Shown: in pieces, positions 10,240 through 21,115 of the stretch
Layout of the letters: every line of letters begins with the position of its first letter
Position numbering within the stretch: the first letter of the stretch is position 1
Source: Mytilus trossulus
Taxonomy: Eukaryota; Mollusca; Bivalvia; Mytilida; Mytilidae
Reading direction: 5' to 3'
DNA: 64,000 nucleotides
NCBI RefSeq assembly: GCF_036588685.1
Contig: NC_086374.1
Span: 24,978,886 to 25,042,885, forward strand
Notes under the pieces: generated by a model
What the model saw: only the letters and a program-made list of their open reading frames with translations
Told to the model about the DNA's origin: nothing
Database searches by the model: none
Program-made: the position numbers and the translations under genes

Positions 10240-11310
10240 TAACGGACGCTATTGGCCAAGAATTCCAAGCGATGAAGTTGGAAAATGTTATTGACGCCAT
10301 CACGAGTTGGTTTACAGTTATCGATACTGATATGTTCTAATTGTCTTTTAAAACCACAATCCTGTTCTCTTTCCTCAAATGCGACCTATCGAATTAGACT
10401 TGACTACCACCTGGTTTGTATTTGCACTAGCAACACAACGGGAGCCTCTCGTGCAGCAGATCTACTTACCATTCGGAGCAAATGCGATCATTCTGTACTG
10501 TTGGGTATTTTTGGTTGATCCTGCGACTTTTGTCATAGAAAGCTCGACATCGGATTATAGTGATTCCAGTGATCCAGCTTTATATTTTAGAAGGTATAAG
10601 ACCTTAACACTTTTACAATAGTTTGTATATAGATGCCTTATGGTACGAAGTTTCTGCCTGTCACATGTACATCGCCCTTGACCTTATTTCCATGGTTCAG
10701 TGACTTCTTAAAATAGTTAAGGTATTTTGTAATGTTAATTTCTCTCTTATTATGAGTAATAGGACAACAACATTTCGTACGTACCTTGCAAGGTTCTCCT
10801 GTCCTTCAGACAGTTTTCACTTGACCTCAACCTCATTTCATGGATCAGTGAACAAGGTTACGCTTTTGTGGTCAAGTCCATATCTCGGATACTATAAGCA
10901 AATAAGTATACTATATTTGGTGTGTGGACCGATTGTAAGGTGTACATGTCCAACTGTCAGGTGTCATCTAACCTTGACCTCATTGTCATGGTTCAGTGGT
11001 AATTATAGTTAAGGTTGTGAGTTTTTTCTCTAAAAATATATGCAATAGGTAAACTATATTTGGTGTGTAGATATATTTTATGATGTACCTGTTAGCATCG
11101 CAGGTTTAATTTGACCTTGATCTCATTTTCAAGGTTCATTGCTCAGTGTTAATAAGTTTTTGTGTTTTTGGTTTGTTTTTCTTAATTTAAAAGTAATAGG
11201 TCAACTACGTTTGTGGTATCACTGGTATGGAAGGATTGTAAGCAGCTGTACATGTCTGCCTGGCATGATTCTTTTGACCTTGACCTACACTGTCTAAAAA
11301 ATCGAGGGAC
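10240..11310 (+). repeat. Interspersed repeat, 'ccttgacctcatt..catggttcagtg' family (forward copy)
   Basis: From about 10505 the sequence reads 'gatcctgcgacttttgtc...gaaagctcgacat'. Three or four diverged units of about 160 bp then end in 'ccttgacctcattttcatggttcagtg'. The reverse complement of the whole arrangement is found at 52480-53760. The function of the 10240-10500 lead-in is not recognised. Confidence 0.75.
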
Positions 11311-11872
11311 CTCCTGCGGCAACCATTAGTAGATAGGGATTTGATTTCATTCAACAAATTAATGTATGACCTGCATGTGCGTGTCGCATAGAACACGGCC
11401 ATGTGACAAATAGTCAATATTAATCCTCCGTGTAATTTACTCTATGTGGTGTTTGCAAACTTTCAACGGAGGCAATGTCTTGGCATGAAATTGTCACACC
11501 TTCCGCATCAAAACAGGACTGAAAGCCTGCCTTTTTTTTTTTAGAAATTAGGAATTGAACAGTTATTCATCAAAATATAGAAATGCGAGTTATATAGTTA
11601 ACAAATGTCAAAGTTCTGAATTTAATCCATTTCCTTATTAAGTGACAAAACTCTCCATATAAGAAAACTACGTTTGTCCATCATAATTCTTGATAGTTCA
11701 CAATCATAGTGTGTATAAGTGCTATTAACAATAATAGGTCACAATTTTCATTTGGTCAGATATTTGAATAGTAATGTGTACATTTATTGTACACAGCTTG
11801 ACACAGCTTGAAGGAGATTTATACCAATAAGCTTATACTTCCGACGATACAAGTTACTTTATATGACTCCTT
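11310..11872. other. 5' flank of the Ig-LDLa-SRCR gene
   Basis: No gene recognised. Any upstream non-coding exon and the promoter of the following gene would lie here, but neither can be placed. Confidence 0.35.
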
Positions 11873-14800
11873 ATGCCACATACACTCCTACTGACGAAAT
11901 ATTTAAATATGCATACTGTCTGCTTTGCAATTTTTTTTTATTGGATGATTGTTTTGTTTTCTTATATATACTGTGACAGAGTTGAGAATAACGAAAACAA
12001 AATAACCATACTTGCCAAAGAGCTTCGATCTCTTCGCAGAAATGTTGAGTCAAAAATAAGCAATCTACAAGAGGAAATTGGAACACAAAATAAATACAAA
12101 CAACATTACAGATACTATGAAATGAAAAAGTTGTTTAAAAAAGTTCATGATTTGAAATATCTGACGTTAACACTCAAATTGGATGTAAGACAATTATTTT
12201 ATGAAGGTTTGTCGTTGGAAACTAAAATGAAATATTTTGTGATCGGTAAAACGAAAACTCTTTCAAACGAAATATCGGAGCTACGTGAGTCGTTACACAA
12301 CATTTACAACAGGACAAATATATCCGAGTCTTTGGATTTACAGCCAGATGTATTACCAACTAACAGGACAGTAATTAAAGCATCAGACAATACAACAGGC
12401 AAGTATAAGTCAATTCAAGCGCTGTTCCTTTGCTTTTTGTGTTTTTGTTACAGTGCATGCAATGATTTTGTACCATGAACAGATACCCTATATCCTTTGT
12501 TTTTCTCACACACTCCTTTCCTATGAAATTCATTTGATTAGTTGTTGAAAAAAATGTGAACAGTGATGGCTAGGTTTTAACATGACACCAGCGTCATGTC
12601 AATTTGATACGGTTTACCGTGAGAAAGTTATTACAACACAGTGTTACAACACAACATGTTTAACCGACCCATCACATTCTGTATGTGCCTCTGTGTTTCA
12701 ATTCAGTAGACTGTCATTCAATATTTCAAGTTGGTTTATGTACATTTTATTTAAAGTCGGCAAATATGTACAAAGTAAGATAACAAACATCATGAGGACT
12801 GACTATAATTGATTGATTGTTGCGTGCTTAACTGCCATGCAGTGGCAAACATTTCATGCATATTCAGGATACAAAAAGTTCTGCGAGGGAAACCGATCGC
12901 GATGATGGACGGAAAATTTGAACTGCCTCTGGAAATGAGAACTTGTTGGATAGGTAGAAATTTTACCTGGCTACAGGTCGTGACAAATAGACCTTCCAGA
13001 GAGTTGTAAGCGTTTTTTAATGTGCAGCAAATTGGATTCGCCCATAAATCATATAATGATATAAAAGTTTCATACAAAATCGAGATTTGAATTCATACAT
13101 GTATGATATTACAAAACGTAAAATATGACAACCATGCTTTTTAATTATCTAATTTCAAAATACAGGATAGTAAGAAGAAACGAAAAAACTGTTAATGAAT
13201 AAAAGTGGAGTATCATTGCCGTACTGTATGAATTTATATCACTATTTATGAATCATTTTTTTATTTGATTATTGACAAATCAAGTTTTATTTTTCTTCTT
13301 CAGATGATTTCAAGTCTACATATTTGTCACCGCTTACTACAAAAGGTATGAACTTTTAAATCCATAATTTTAAAGTTAGACCCTATGTATGAAAAAGGCT
13401 ATTATTTAGAATGTCTATTCGAAAACTGGTCAGGTTCTTGATGGCGTTCGGATACTGTTCTATTTTCATTGACAGGCTGGTTTGATTTTTTTCAGTTGCA
13501 CGAAATTTATAAATTTTCATTTTCTAGCACTGGATACCACTTTTTGAACAGACTGCAGATTATACTGCATCAGACAAAGATGACCTTAGATACATTTGGC
13601 TTTTTGTTTTTGTCATACATGAATTTTGCATACATTCCTGCTTTTCTAGTGTTTATGTATGCGTTTCCTGGTGAAGGTTTATCCAAAATAGAGATTCGAA
13701 CGTTGATTTAGACTCACGAAATATAAAATTTGACCATGAGTGAAGTGGGTAATGAATTATTTACAAATCCCCTTTATTTGTTTATTTATACAAATGTGTT
13801 ACTAGAAGAATCAAAGAATGGTTACATTATCCTTTTGCCGTTGTTCCGTTGCACAAATTATGTCCTGTCACGGAATAATAACTTTAGGGACTGTTCATAT
13901 ACTTTTCATCTCATTGACTTCAAATAAAGTATATCGCGAATACAGGTAGAATGAAATTTACTTGTATCTATAGAAATAGATAGGAGGGTTTGTTGAGAAT
14001 TAAACTTTATGAATGATAAAATAGATCATTATAATTTTTCAACTGTAGACTTTCCATTCCTATGAACAACATTCAAGAATCGCGTGTATATAGGACTTAA
14101 AAAATAATACGGTGGCTGCGTTTTTCTAAATTGATTTTCATTTAGAGTTGCTGTTTCCAGTACAAAAACGAGATTGAATCAAATGTTATAACGGCTATTA
14201 TTGAAGTTTTATGGACACCATCATATGTCATTGGTTCACCATAATTTAATATCTGCGTCACAGATGATCATTACTATCTTCCGTTTGCCATTGATACAAT
14301 CATTTCCTCTAGTCCTCGTATATGACATAAAAGTTTTTTTTTCTAAATCAACACGGCATTTGAGCCTACTTGAACAGACACTGCTTACACTTACGGAGAA
14401 CTTGAAATTACAACAGTTTGTTTGGTATTCGTTTTGCCCAATCGTATGTTTACTGTTAAGTTGTGTTTTATTTATCCTACATGATGTTTTCTGTCTTTCT
14501 TCGATCTATGACTGTCTCATTATCATCAGTATCTTCTTCCTCCTTCATAAGAAAACACACCGAATTTGATATTTGAAAATTTCGTGTTAATTTACAAAAC
14601 TGCTAACAACAGGCATAAAAAGCAGACATTTTTTTACATATTTTAGAGTCACTGGTCGTATCAGAAAAAAAAGTTCACTCTTCAAATATGTTAAGGTGGT
14701 ATGGGAGTCTAAAATATACTGACCGGCTTTAGAAACGCAACACTAGATTATTTTTGTGTTGTTTTTGAATGAATGTGTCACCGTCAATAGCGATGACTGC

Positions 14801-17800
14801 CTGTTACAAACGCCAAAATGATTGTTAGAAAGGTCAACAAATACTGTCTGACATGTTTTAGGTTCTGTTTTACAACTTCTGATTTTGCATTTGTTCAACC
14901 CATTTATTGCTTTTGGCAATTATGCGGTTGGAACTTGAGGACTTTAACGGTTTCCCCTCAGTCGATTCCTTGGTAATTCAATCTATGGGAAACATTTAAG
15001 GCATGAATCTGTACTCAATGACACTCGGCAATTTGATAAGCAGTTGACGTTTTGGCCGTGAACATGTCTTGCAAATGACGTCGCGTATTCAAATTCTGTT
15101 GACGTTTCATTGTCACTACACGCTGATCTGTTCATTGATGGCTAGAAACAAATCTGGTCTACTTGTTTCGTTGTCGGAAACACAGTAAGACGAGTTTCTG
15201 AAGTCATAAAGTATGGTTGCAGCACGTTTATGTTTTCATGTTTGCAGTATTCTTAAGGGATAATTCAGTTTTTTATTTCTCAGTCTTCGCAAAACGGGGA
15301 TGCAACATTTTTAAACCGAATTAAGTGAGGCAAAGGATTTAAAGAACTGTTTGACAAAGCAAAAAAAACTGAAACAATCTTTCATGGGTCCAAAATTTCG
15401 CTTTAAGAAATTCGTGCGACTTAAAAATTCGGTATGTTCAATAACCACAGGAAAGTCAGATTTTGATTTTTTGTAAGGAGAAAGAAGTATGATAAACATG
15501 GACAGAAGTTATAAGAGAATCAAACAAGATTTGGTAAAAAAAATCAACAAAACGAGTGTTGCGTTTCTAAAGCCGTTCAGTATAAAAATGATAGAATTTG
15601 TTCATACTTTGTCAAAATGTAGTATCTATTGATACATGCTCAAAAATATTTTAAAAATGATAGGTCACCGCGCATTTTCTCAAGCTACAGGTTGTGACAA
15701 AATGACAAATTTTGTATGGATTATACAGGAAAAAACAAAATTTTGTGAATAGAAACTATTATAACAAAATGATAGAATTGTAAAATAAATTAGGAAAAGA
15801 TTGCTTTCAAACAATGCTTTGAGAATATCAAAAGAAAAGATAGGGTCACCGTACGTTTTTTCCGGCTATAAGACAAAATAGGAAAAAATCATGTAGAGTC
15901 CTTCAGAAAATGCACTGTTTTAGAGTTACCTCCCCTTAAATTGCCAATTTGAAAGTATTCAAAAACAACCAAAAATAATCTACACTTGTAAAAATATTAA
16001 TATTTCTAAGTTATATTCTTATAAATTGGTTCTTTTAAATGAAAATTCACATTAAATATCTGCATTCCTGCATCAAATTTTGCTAACTTGATAGAAAATA
16101 TGGACCTTAGATTCTCTGTTTTTTACAATCCAAGATGGCGAAAGACACCCATACCACCTTAAAAATAACTTTCCTGTCTTTTAGCTCCATTACAGACCTT
16201 GGATGTATCTCTAGAATTGGACAAAAAGCTCACTGTTTCTTGTTACCGTACTAACACAAAGGCCGATGAATTTAAGGTGAGTCGAACGGGAACACGGATA
16301 TTCAATGATTTATTTCATACAAATATTTATCTTTATATATTTTATGTCAATAAAAATACAGAAAGATTAATTTATACACCGTATAGATAAATGCCCTCAT
16401 ATCAAAATAAATAAAAATGCATTCAAACTGAAAAATGCAATTTGCATGGATGGTCGTAAGGAGTCAGTGTGGTACAAAAGGCTGCAACATGGCATTACTT
16501 GCAATCAAACAAAATAGTAACATTACTGAGGCGTGACTATGCAATAGGACCATAACTCGAAATAATTGTTCTACCATAGTGATTTTTTAGTATGGTCAAC
16601 GATTGTGTAACAGATGACAATCTCTTTTTAATAATATTAAAAGCCTCGAGCAAGCTGTCTAATAGTTGTCGACTAGTTTCAAAAAGTATAACAGACAGAT
16701 CGACAGACACTATTACCATTGCTCTCGTCTTGGTTATAATATCTCACTAATTTACATTGCAGACTGAATTAAATCCATTTTCACACTGGTATCACAATGG
16801 AAATAGGATAGCTTCAAAAGACCGACACTATGCAGCAGAGTATTCTAGAGATAAAAGTGTTGTGACATTGACTATTAGCAAGCTTAAATACAAAGATACG
16901 GGAGTGTTAGAATGTAAAGACAATATGTCTGAAGTGTTTCTGCACATCAACTTGAAAGTAAAAGGTACTTGTGTTACTATTATTCTCATTTCACTTTTTA
17001 CTGACTATTACATTTTATTGAAGTCAATTAACTATTAACACAAATTCTATCATATTACGAATAGTATTTACCTTTCTTTTCAAACCGGGACACCCATGTC
17101 AAAGATATATTTATAAGAACATCACACGAATTACAGCTTGACAGCTTTTATATGTTTTAGAACCATGTAAAGACTTTAAATGTGATGGCAAATGTGTAGA
17201 GTGGTCCCGTATTTGTGACAAAAATAAAGATTGTCTTCGTGGGCAGGACGAAATTTTCTGTGGTAAGTAATGATAAAAGTATTTATACAAATTAATTTTT
17301 TTTAATTCTATGTACTGAGAATTCTGGAGGGATTTTAAAATAGACACACTAGAATGTTGGTCATGGTGTTAGTTTGACATTTAAACAGATGCTTTATCTG
17401 AGCAATGCCGGGTACGGTACACATTTGTTCTGAATGATAGAAGTTGAATATTTTATCTCTTTCATGAAATTGATTTATTAGAATAAAGGCGTGTTTCTTG
17501 AAAGACATTCATCTTGCAAAAATGTATATCTCTTAACGTTTATATTTATTTCAAAGATTATAAGTCGTTGAATCAATACAAAGAATAATATGCATATGTC
17601 ATTTGCTTTTGATTGTAGTGAGTGTTATACTTTCCAGTGGACATTTCACTTTCGTTAATTAATACATTCTAAAACTTTTCAGAAGTTTTCTTAAAAATCA
17701 CATTTCTTATAACGTTAAAAAATAACCATAGAGGTAAACTTTAAAAAAATCTTATCCTAGAAAAAAAAATTGGCAGTTGAAATGACGTATTAATATAGTC

Positions 17801-20758
17801 TGTGGTTTAAATGGGTTATTTTTTTTTGAAATCAATTACTTTCAAATCTCATTAAACAATGGCAGAAGCTTTTGTATGATTTAGACGTAATGTCTGAAGC
17901 AAAATGTAATTTTTCGATGATTTATTGATAGATGGATTATACTTTGTTGAGACATCAATACTCTGTAAAACATTCAGAAAACTTTATGAAACTTGGAAAG
18001 AAACTCTTATACAAAGAACTTGATATCATCTAAAGACAAGATGAAAGACGACACACAGGTTCCCGGAATCCGTTCCATTATTTTACAATGTTGTTGTCCA
18101 TACAACCACTTTCTTATAGTTGAACCAGTTTCTACCTATTTTTTTCCTCTTCTTTTATTTACGTAAACATAAACTGGGACCAACAAGCACTTGTGGATCT
18201 TGCTTCGAAGGTTTTCTAGATTTCGGAGCTATCAGGACTTTTGTGTTGTAAATAAAGTAAGAATGTTTGCATGCGGAATGAAATTACGCGTGTATATAAT
18301 TACAAAGCATGAACCATTAATTGAAAATATATGTTCACCGTTTGTTTGTTTTAAAATGAGCTTGTGGGAAATAGAATAATTTAAGGTAATCGCTAAATTT
18401 TAATATTTGAACCTTAACTGGAAACACATTTAATCCGTAAAGGAAAAGCAAATAAAACTTTATACATGCATACTAATTTTAATGCTTGTTCATTACGTTT
18501 GGACCACTTAGCATCTTGTTTATAAACAGAATTTTCGGTTTTGAATTTTCCTCGGTGTTTGGTATTTTTGTTATTTTTACTTTTAACAAGATTACAGTCA
18601 ATGGGAAGAAATATCTGCTACCCGTATACATAAGAATAACTCCTAGACTACCAGTCGTTGCTCCAAGTGCTCTTCAGAAATATTAAAGCATCAATGTCAA
18701 CTTTTTGTTTTATTTGACCAGGTATGGTTCGATCCCACAGCAGCTGGTGTGCATACTACTTATACAAAGAGAGCACAGAGGCGGTTCAAAGCTTTTCCGA
18801 ATAAGGTCTTCGTATTTTTATTAAAACTGTAAAAACACTATTCTTTCGTTGTTTGTTTTGTTTTTGTTCATTGTTGTTTGGGTTTACCAATATCACATTG
18901 TAGCTACATACGTATTTTATTTGATAATATCAAACTTTTATTATTGTAGAGTTAATTGCAGACGTAACAGATGGAGCCATGTCAGGACGAGGCACTGTTG
19001 TAGTTCTGCTGAATAGAATGAAAGGTTGGGTGTGTTATGATGGATGGGACCAGTCTGGTGCAGATGTTCTATGTCGCTCTTTAGGATATAGGTTGGTATG
19101 CATTGTATAGGACCAGTCTTATGTAGAGTTTCTCCGTCGCTCTTTATGTTATAGGTTTGTATACTGTAACATGGTAGGACCGTTCTGGAACATATGTTCT
19201 CCGTCACTCATTTAGGATATAGTTTTGTCAGAGTAGGGTTCTGATGTCCGTTTTTGCTCTAACGAATTAAGGATTGTAATGATGTATGTGACCAGTCTAG
19301 TACCGGTTCTCTCTCATCGTTCTTTATCAGATGGTGTTGTTATCGTGATGATGGATATAGGCCAGTTCTGAAGATATGTTCTCTGTTCTTCACTAGGATA
19401 TTGGTTTATGATGGATGAGATAAGTAAGATGTTCTCTGTTAGTTTCATGATATAGGTTTGGTATGATTGATTGGGCCAGTCAGGTACAGATGTTCTCTGT
19501 CGATTCTAACAGATATAGGAGTGTTGTGCTAATTTTGACCAGTCTGTAAGAGTGGTTCTCTGTCGTAGTTTTGTTATTAGGGGTAGGATCAGTCTTGTAG
19601 AGATGTTTTCAGTCTTTCATTGAACAATATGTTTATATAGGATGAGACGATACAGATACAGATACAGATGTTATTCGTCGTTCATTGAATATAGGGGATG
19701 TCGTCATTCTTCAAGAAACCGGTCTGTAATGATGGATGAGACGAAAGGTAGATGTCGTTCTTTGTGATATTGGTTTGTGACTATGGATTAGCCTAGACTG
19801 ATAGAGATTTTTTCTGTTGTTCTTAAGAATAGATGTTTGTTATGATGGATGGGACAGCTTGGTAGAGATGTTCTCTTTTCATTATGATATAGATTTTTTT
19901 AAATCCCTGACTGGATGTATGGTCTGAATCTCAGACATGCTGATCAGTTTTAATCATCTTTTAAGGGAAAAAAAGTGGCCGATAACAATGAAAATTACAG
20001 CTTTTATGGAAGTTATAACGTGTTATTTCAAAGATAAAAGTTTCCATTGAATTTGTTTAAACGGATTAAAGAAAGAAGAAAGTACACATTGTAGATAATT
20101 ACAATTAGATAAAACGAACCTTTCTAGCATCGCATCAACTATTTTTGATTTGCAGATTTCCAATCAGTTTCGTGTTTTACCGTAACTAACGTGTTTCTAT
20201 GTACATGGTTGAAACGAAAACAAGTAAATTATTCATTTACCTTCATATCGGTCAACTTTATTCACTGACATTTAAACCTTACGACTGTTGTAACAGAAAT
20301 AGAGGATTTCTGTTTGTTTATTATTCTCTAATAAATAGATGGGAATCTGTTACAAAGAATAAAAAAATGGCAAGTATTTATCTGCACGACTTTTGAGAGG
20401 TATCAGATATGCTAAGTACGATTCCACATCACTAAGATCCATAAATGATTGGTAACTGATTATGAAAACGAAAAAAAAAATGGTACGATTGTATCGTAGC
20501 ACAAGTCAAATGATGTAGTAAGGTGAACACAACTTGCAATAAACAGTAATTATAACTATAGTTGATAACGCTAACTATTGATTCTTTTGCAGTAGAGGAA
20601 TGGTAGGAAATCCAAGAATTCATTTCGAAGACCGAGGCTTTCTAGTGGCTGATATAGAATGTACAGGCAATGAACAATCACTAGCACAATGCAACAGAAA
20701 TATAACCAGAGTTGGATCTTGTCAAGCAATAGCAACCGCACTATGCATGAACAAGTAA
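11873..20758 (+). CDS. Secreted or type II membrane mosaic protein: coiled coil, Ig, LDLa, SRCR
   Basis: Seven exons: 11873-12398, 13304-13345, 16185-16276, 16763-16964, 17161-17262, 18950-19091, 20593-20758. The joined frame is 423 codons plus stop. Residues about 14-34 are a hydrophobic signal peptide or anchor (HTVCFAIFFYWMIVLFSYIYC). Residues 36-150 are charged, heptad-like coiled coil. Sequons NRT, NIS, NRT and NTT precede residue 176. Residues about 190-287 form one Ig fold split over two exons (SCY, HWYHNG, D-T-G-V-L-E-C). Residues 288-321 are a six-cysteine LDL-receptor class A module with acidic calcium ligands (DKNKDC, GQDEIFC). Residues 322-423 are an SRCR domain with six cysteines, split over two exons as is usual for group A SRCR domains. 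Phases are 1,1,0,1,1,2. The layout recalls class A scavenger receptors, with Ig and LDLa where they have collagen. A role in recognition or adhesion is inference. ATG 11909 is an alternative start. Confidence 0.85.
12399..13303 (+). other. GC-AG intron 1 of the Ig-LDLa-SRCR gene
   Basis: The donor reads CAG|GCAAGT, the classic GC-donor context, and the acceptor is ttttcttcttcag. The nearby GT at 12403 would join in the wrong phase and hit a stop, while the GC donor joins in phase 1 like the following exons. The intron contains an interspersed repeat piece at about 12805-12880 (gcagtggcaaacatttcatgcat). Confidence 0.75.
13346..14690 (+). other. Intron 2, left part, no recognised feature
   Basis: AT-rich intron sequence between the 42-base exon and the nested transposons. 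I see no coding exon that fits the phases and no repeat that I recognise. Confidence 0.4.
14691..16162. mobile_element. TTAA-flanked TIR element (outer, non-autonomous)
   Basis: TTAA at 14691-14694 and at 16159-16162 bounds a 1464-bp segment. Its ends are inverted repeats of about 16 bp (GGTGGTATGGGAGTCT and the complement of AGACACCCATACCACC, one mismatch). TTAA duplication is typical of piggyBac-like elements, although Kolobok elements also use it. No transposase frame remains. About 860 bp of it is a second, inserted element (14719-15580). The whole unit sits in the intron before the Ig exons. Confidence 0.8.
14719..15580. mobile_element. TATA-flanked TIR element nested in the TTAA element
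   Basis: The ends are inverted repeats of about 26 bp with one mismatch (starting CTGACCGGCTTTAGAAAC and ending GTTTCTAAAGCCGTTCAG). TATA precedes (14715-14718) and follows (15581-15584), consistent with TA/TATA target duplication as in Tc1/mariner-type elements. The 862-bp interior has no open transposase. It inserted 24 bp inside the left end of the outer element, so it is the younger of the two. Confidence 0.75.
17263..18949 (+). other. Intron between LDLa and SRCR exons
   Basis: GT (17263) to AG (18949). The sequence is AT-rich without a recognised repeat or exon. Confidence 0.5.
19030..19895 (+). repeat. Tandem array derived from the SRCR exon end and its donor
   Basis: The coding exon ends ...tatgatggatgggaccag...gatgttctatgtcgctctttaggatatag|gttggtatg. 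This stretch of about 60-65 bp recurs about 12 times in the following intron with increasing decay. Recognisable landmarks are 'gatggatg(g/a)gac', 'ccagtctgg(t)', 'agatgttctctgtc' and 'ggatataggttt', for example near 19105-19160, 19170-19225, 19360-19400, 19455-19515 and 19835-19890. Frame and cysteine codons are not preserved, so the copies are not exons. Confidence 0.85.
20591..20596 (+). promoter_or_regulatory. Tandem NAGNAG splice acceptor of the last SRCR exon
   Basis: The acceptor reads ttttgCAGTAG|AGGAATG. Splicing after the first AG (exon from 20593) gives GY-S-R-G, and after the second (exon from 20596) gives GY-R-G. Both keep frame and differ by one codon. Confidence 0.6.
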
Positions 20759-20825
20759 TAACTAAGTCATCATGATATAATCAGTAACGGTTTCTCAACT
20801 TTACGATGAATTGTTGAAAAATATA

Positions 20826-20849
20826 AATAAAAATGTACAAACGAATAAA
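20826..20849 (+). promoter_or_regulatory. Poly(A) signals of the Ig-LDLa-SRCR gene
   Basis: Two AATAAA hexamers (20826-20831 and 20844-20849) lie 70-90 bases after the stop codon and would give a short 3' UTR. Confidence 0.6.
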
Positions 20850-20864
20850 TGTTTACTTATTTTT

Positions 20865-21115
20865 TTAGTCTGTTAAATCTCGAAAGATATCAGAGGGACA
20901 GTCAAACTCAAAATCCAAAATAAACTGACAACGCCATGGCTAAAATGAAAAATACAAACAAACACATAATAGTACGCATGAAACAACATAGAAAACTAAA
21001 GGCTAAGCGAACCCCACCAAAAACTTGAGATTATCTCAGGTGCTCCGAAAGGGTAGCAGATCCGGCTCCACATGTGACACGACCGTCGTGTTGCACTATA
21101 TAATATGTTGAAGTT
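20865..21115 (+). repeat. Mytilid interspersed repeat, 'agagggacagtcaaactc' type
   Basis: Non-coding block with 'atcagagggacagtcaaactc', 'aactgacaacgccatggcta', 'cgaaccccaccaaaaactt' and 'gctccacatgtgacacgacc', which I recognise as an abundant mussel repeat. Confidence 0.75.

Noticed and set aside
14201-14569. 122-aa hydrophobic frame in intron 2 of the SRCR gene
   Set aside because: Low-complexity hydrophobic translation of AT-rich intron sequence, with no family resemblance and no compatible splice sites.
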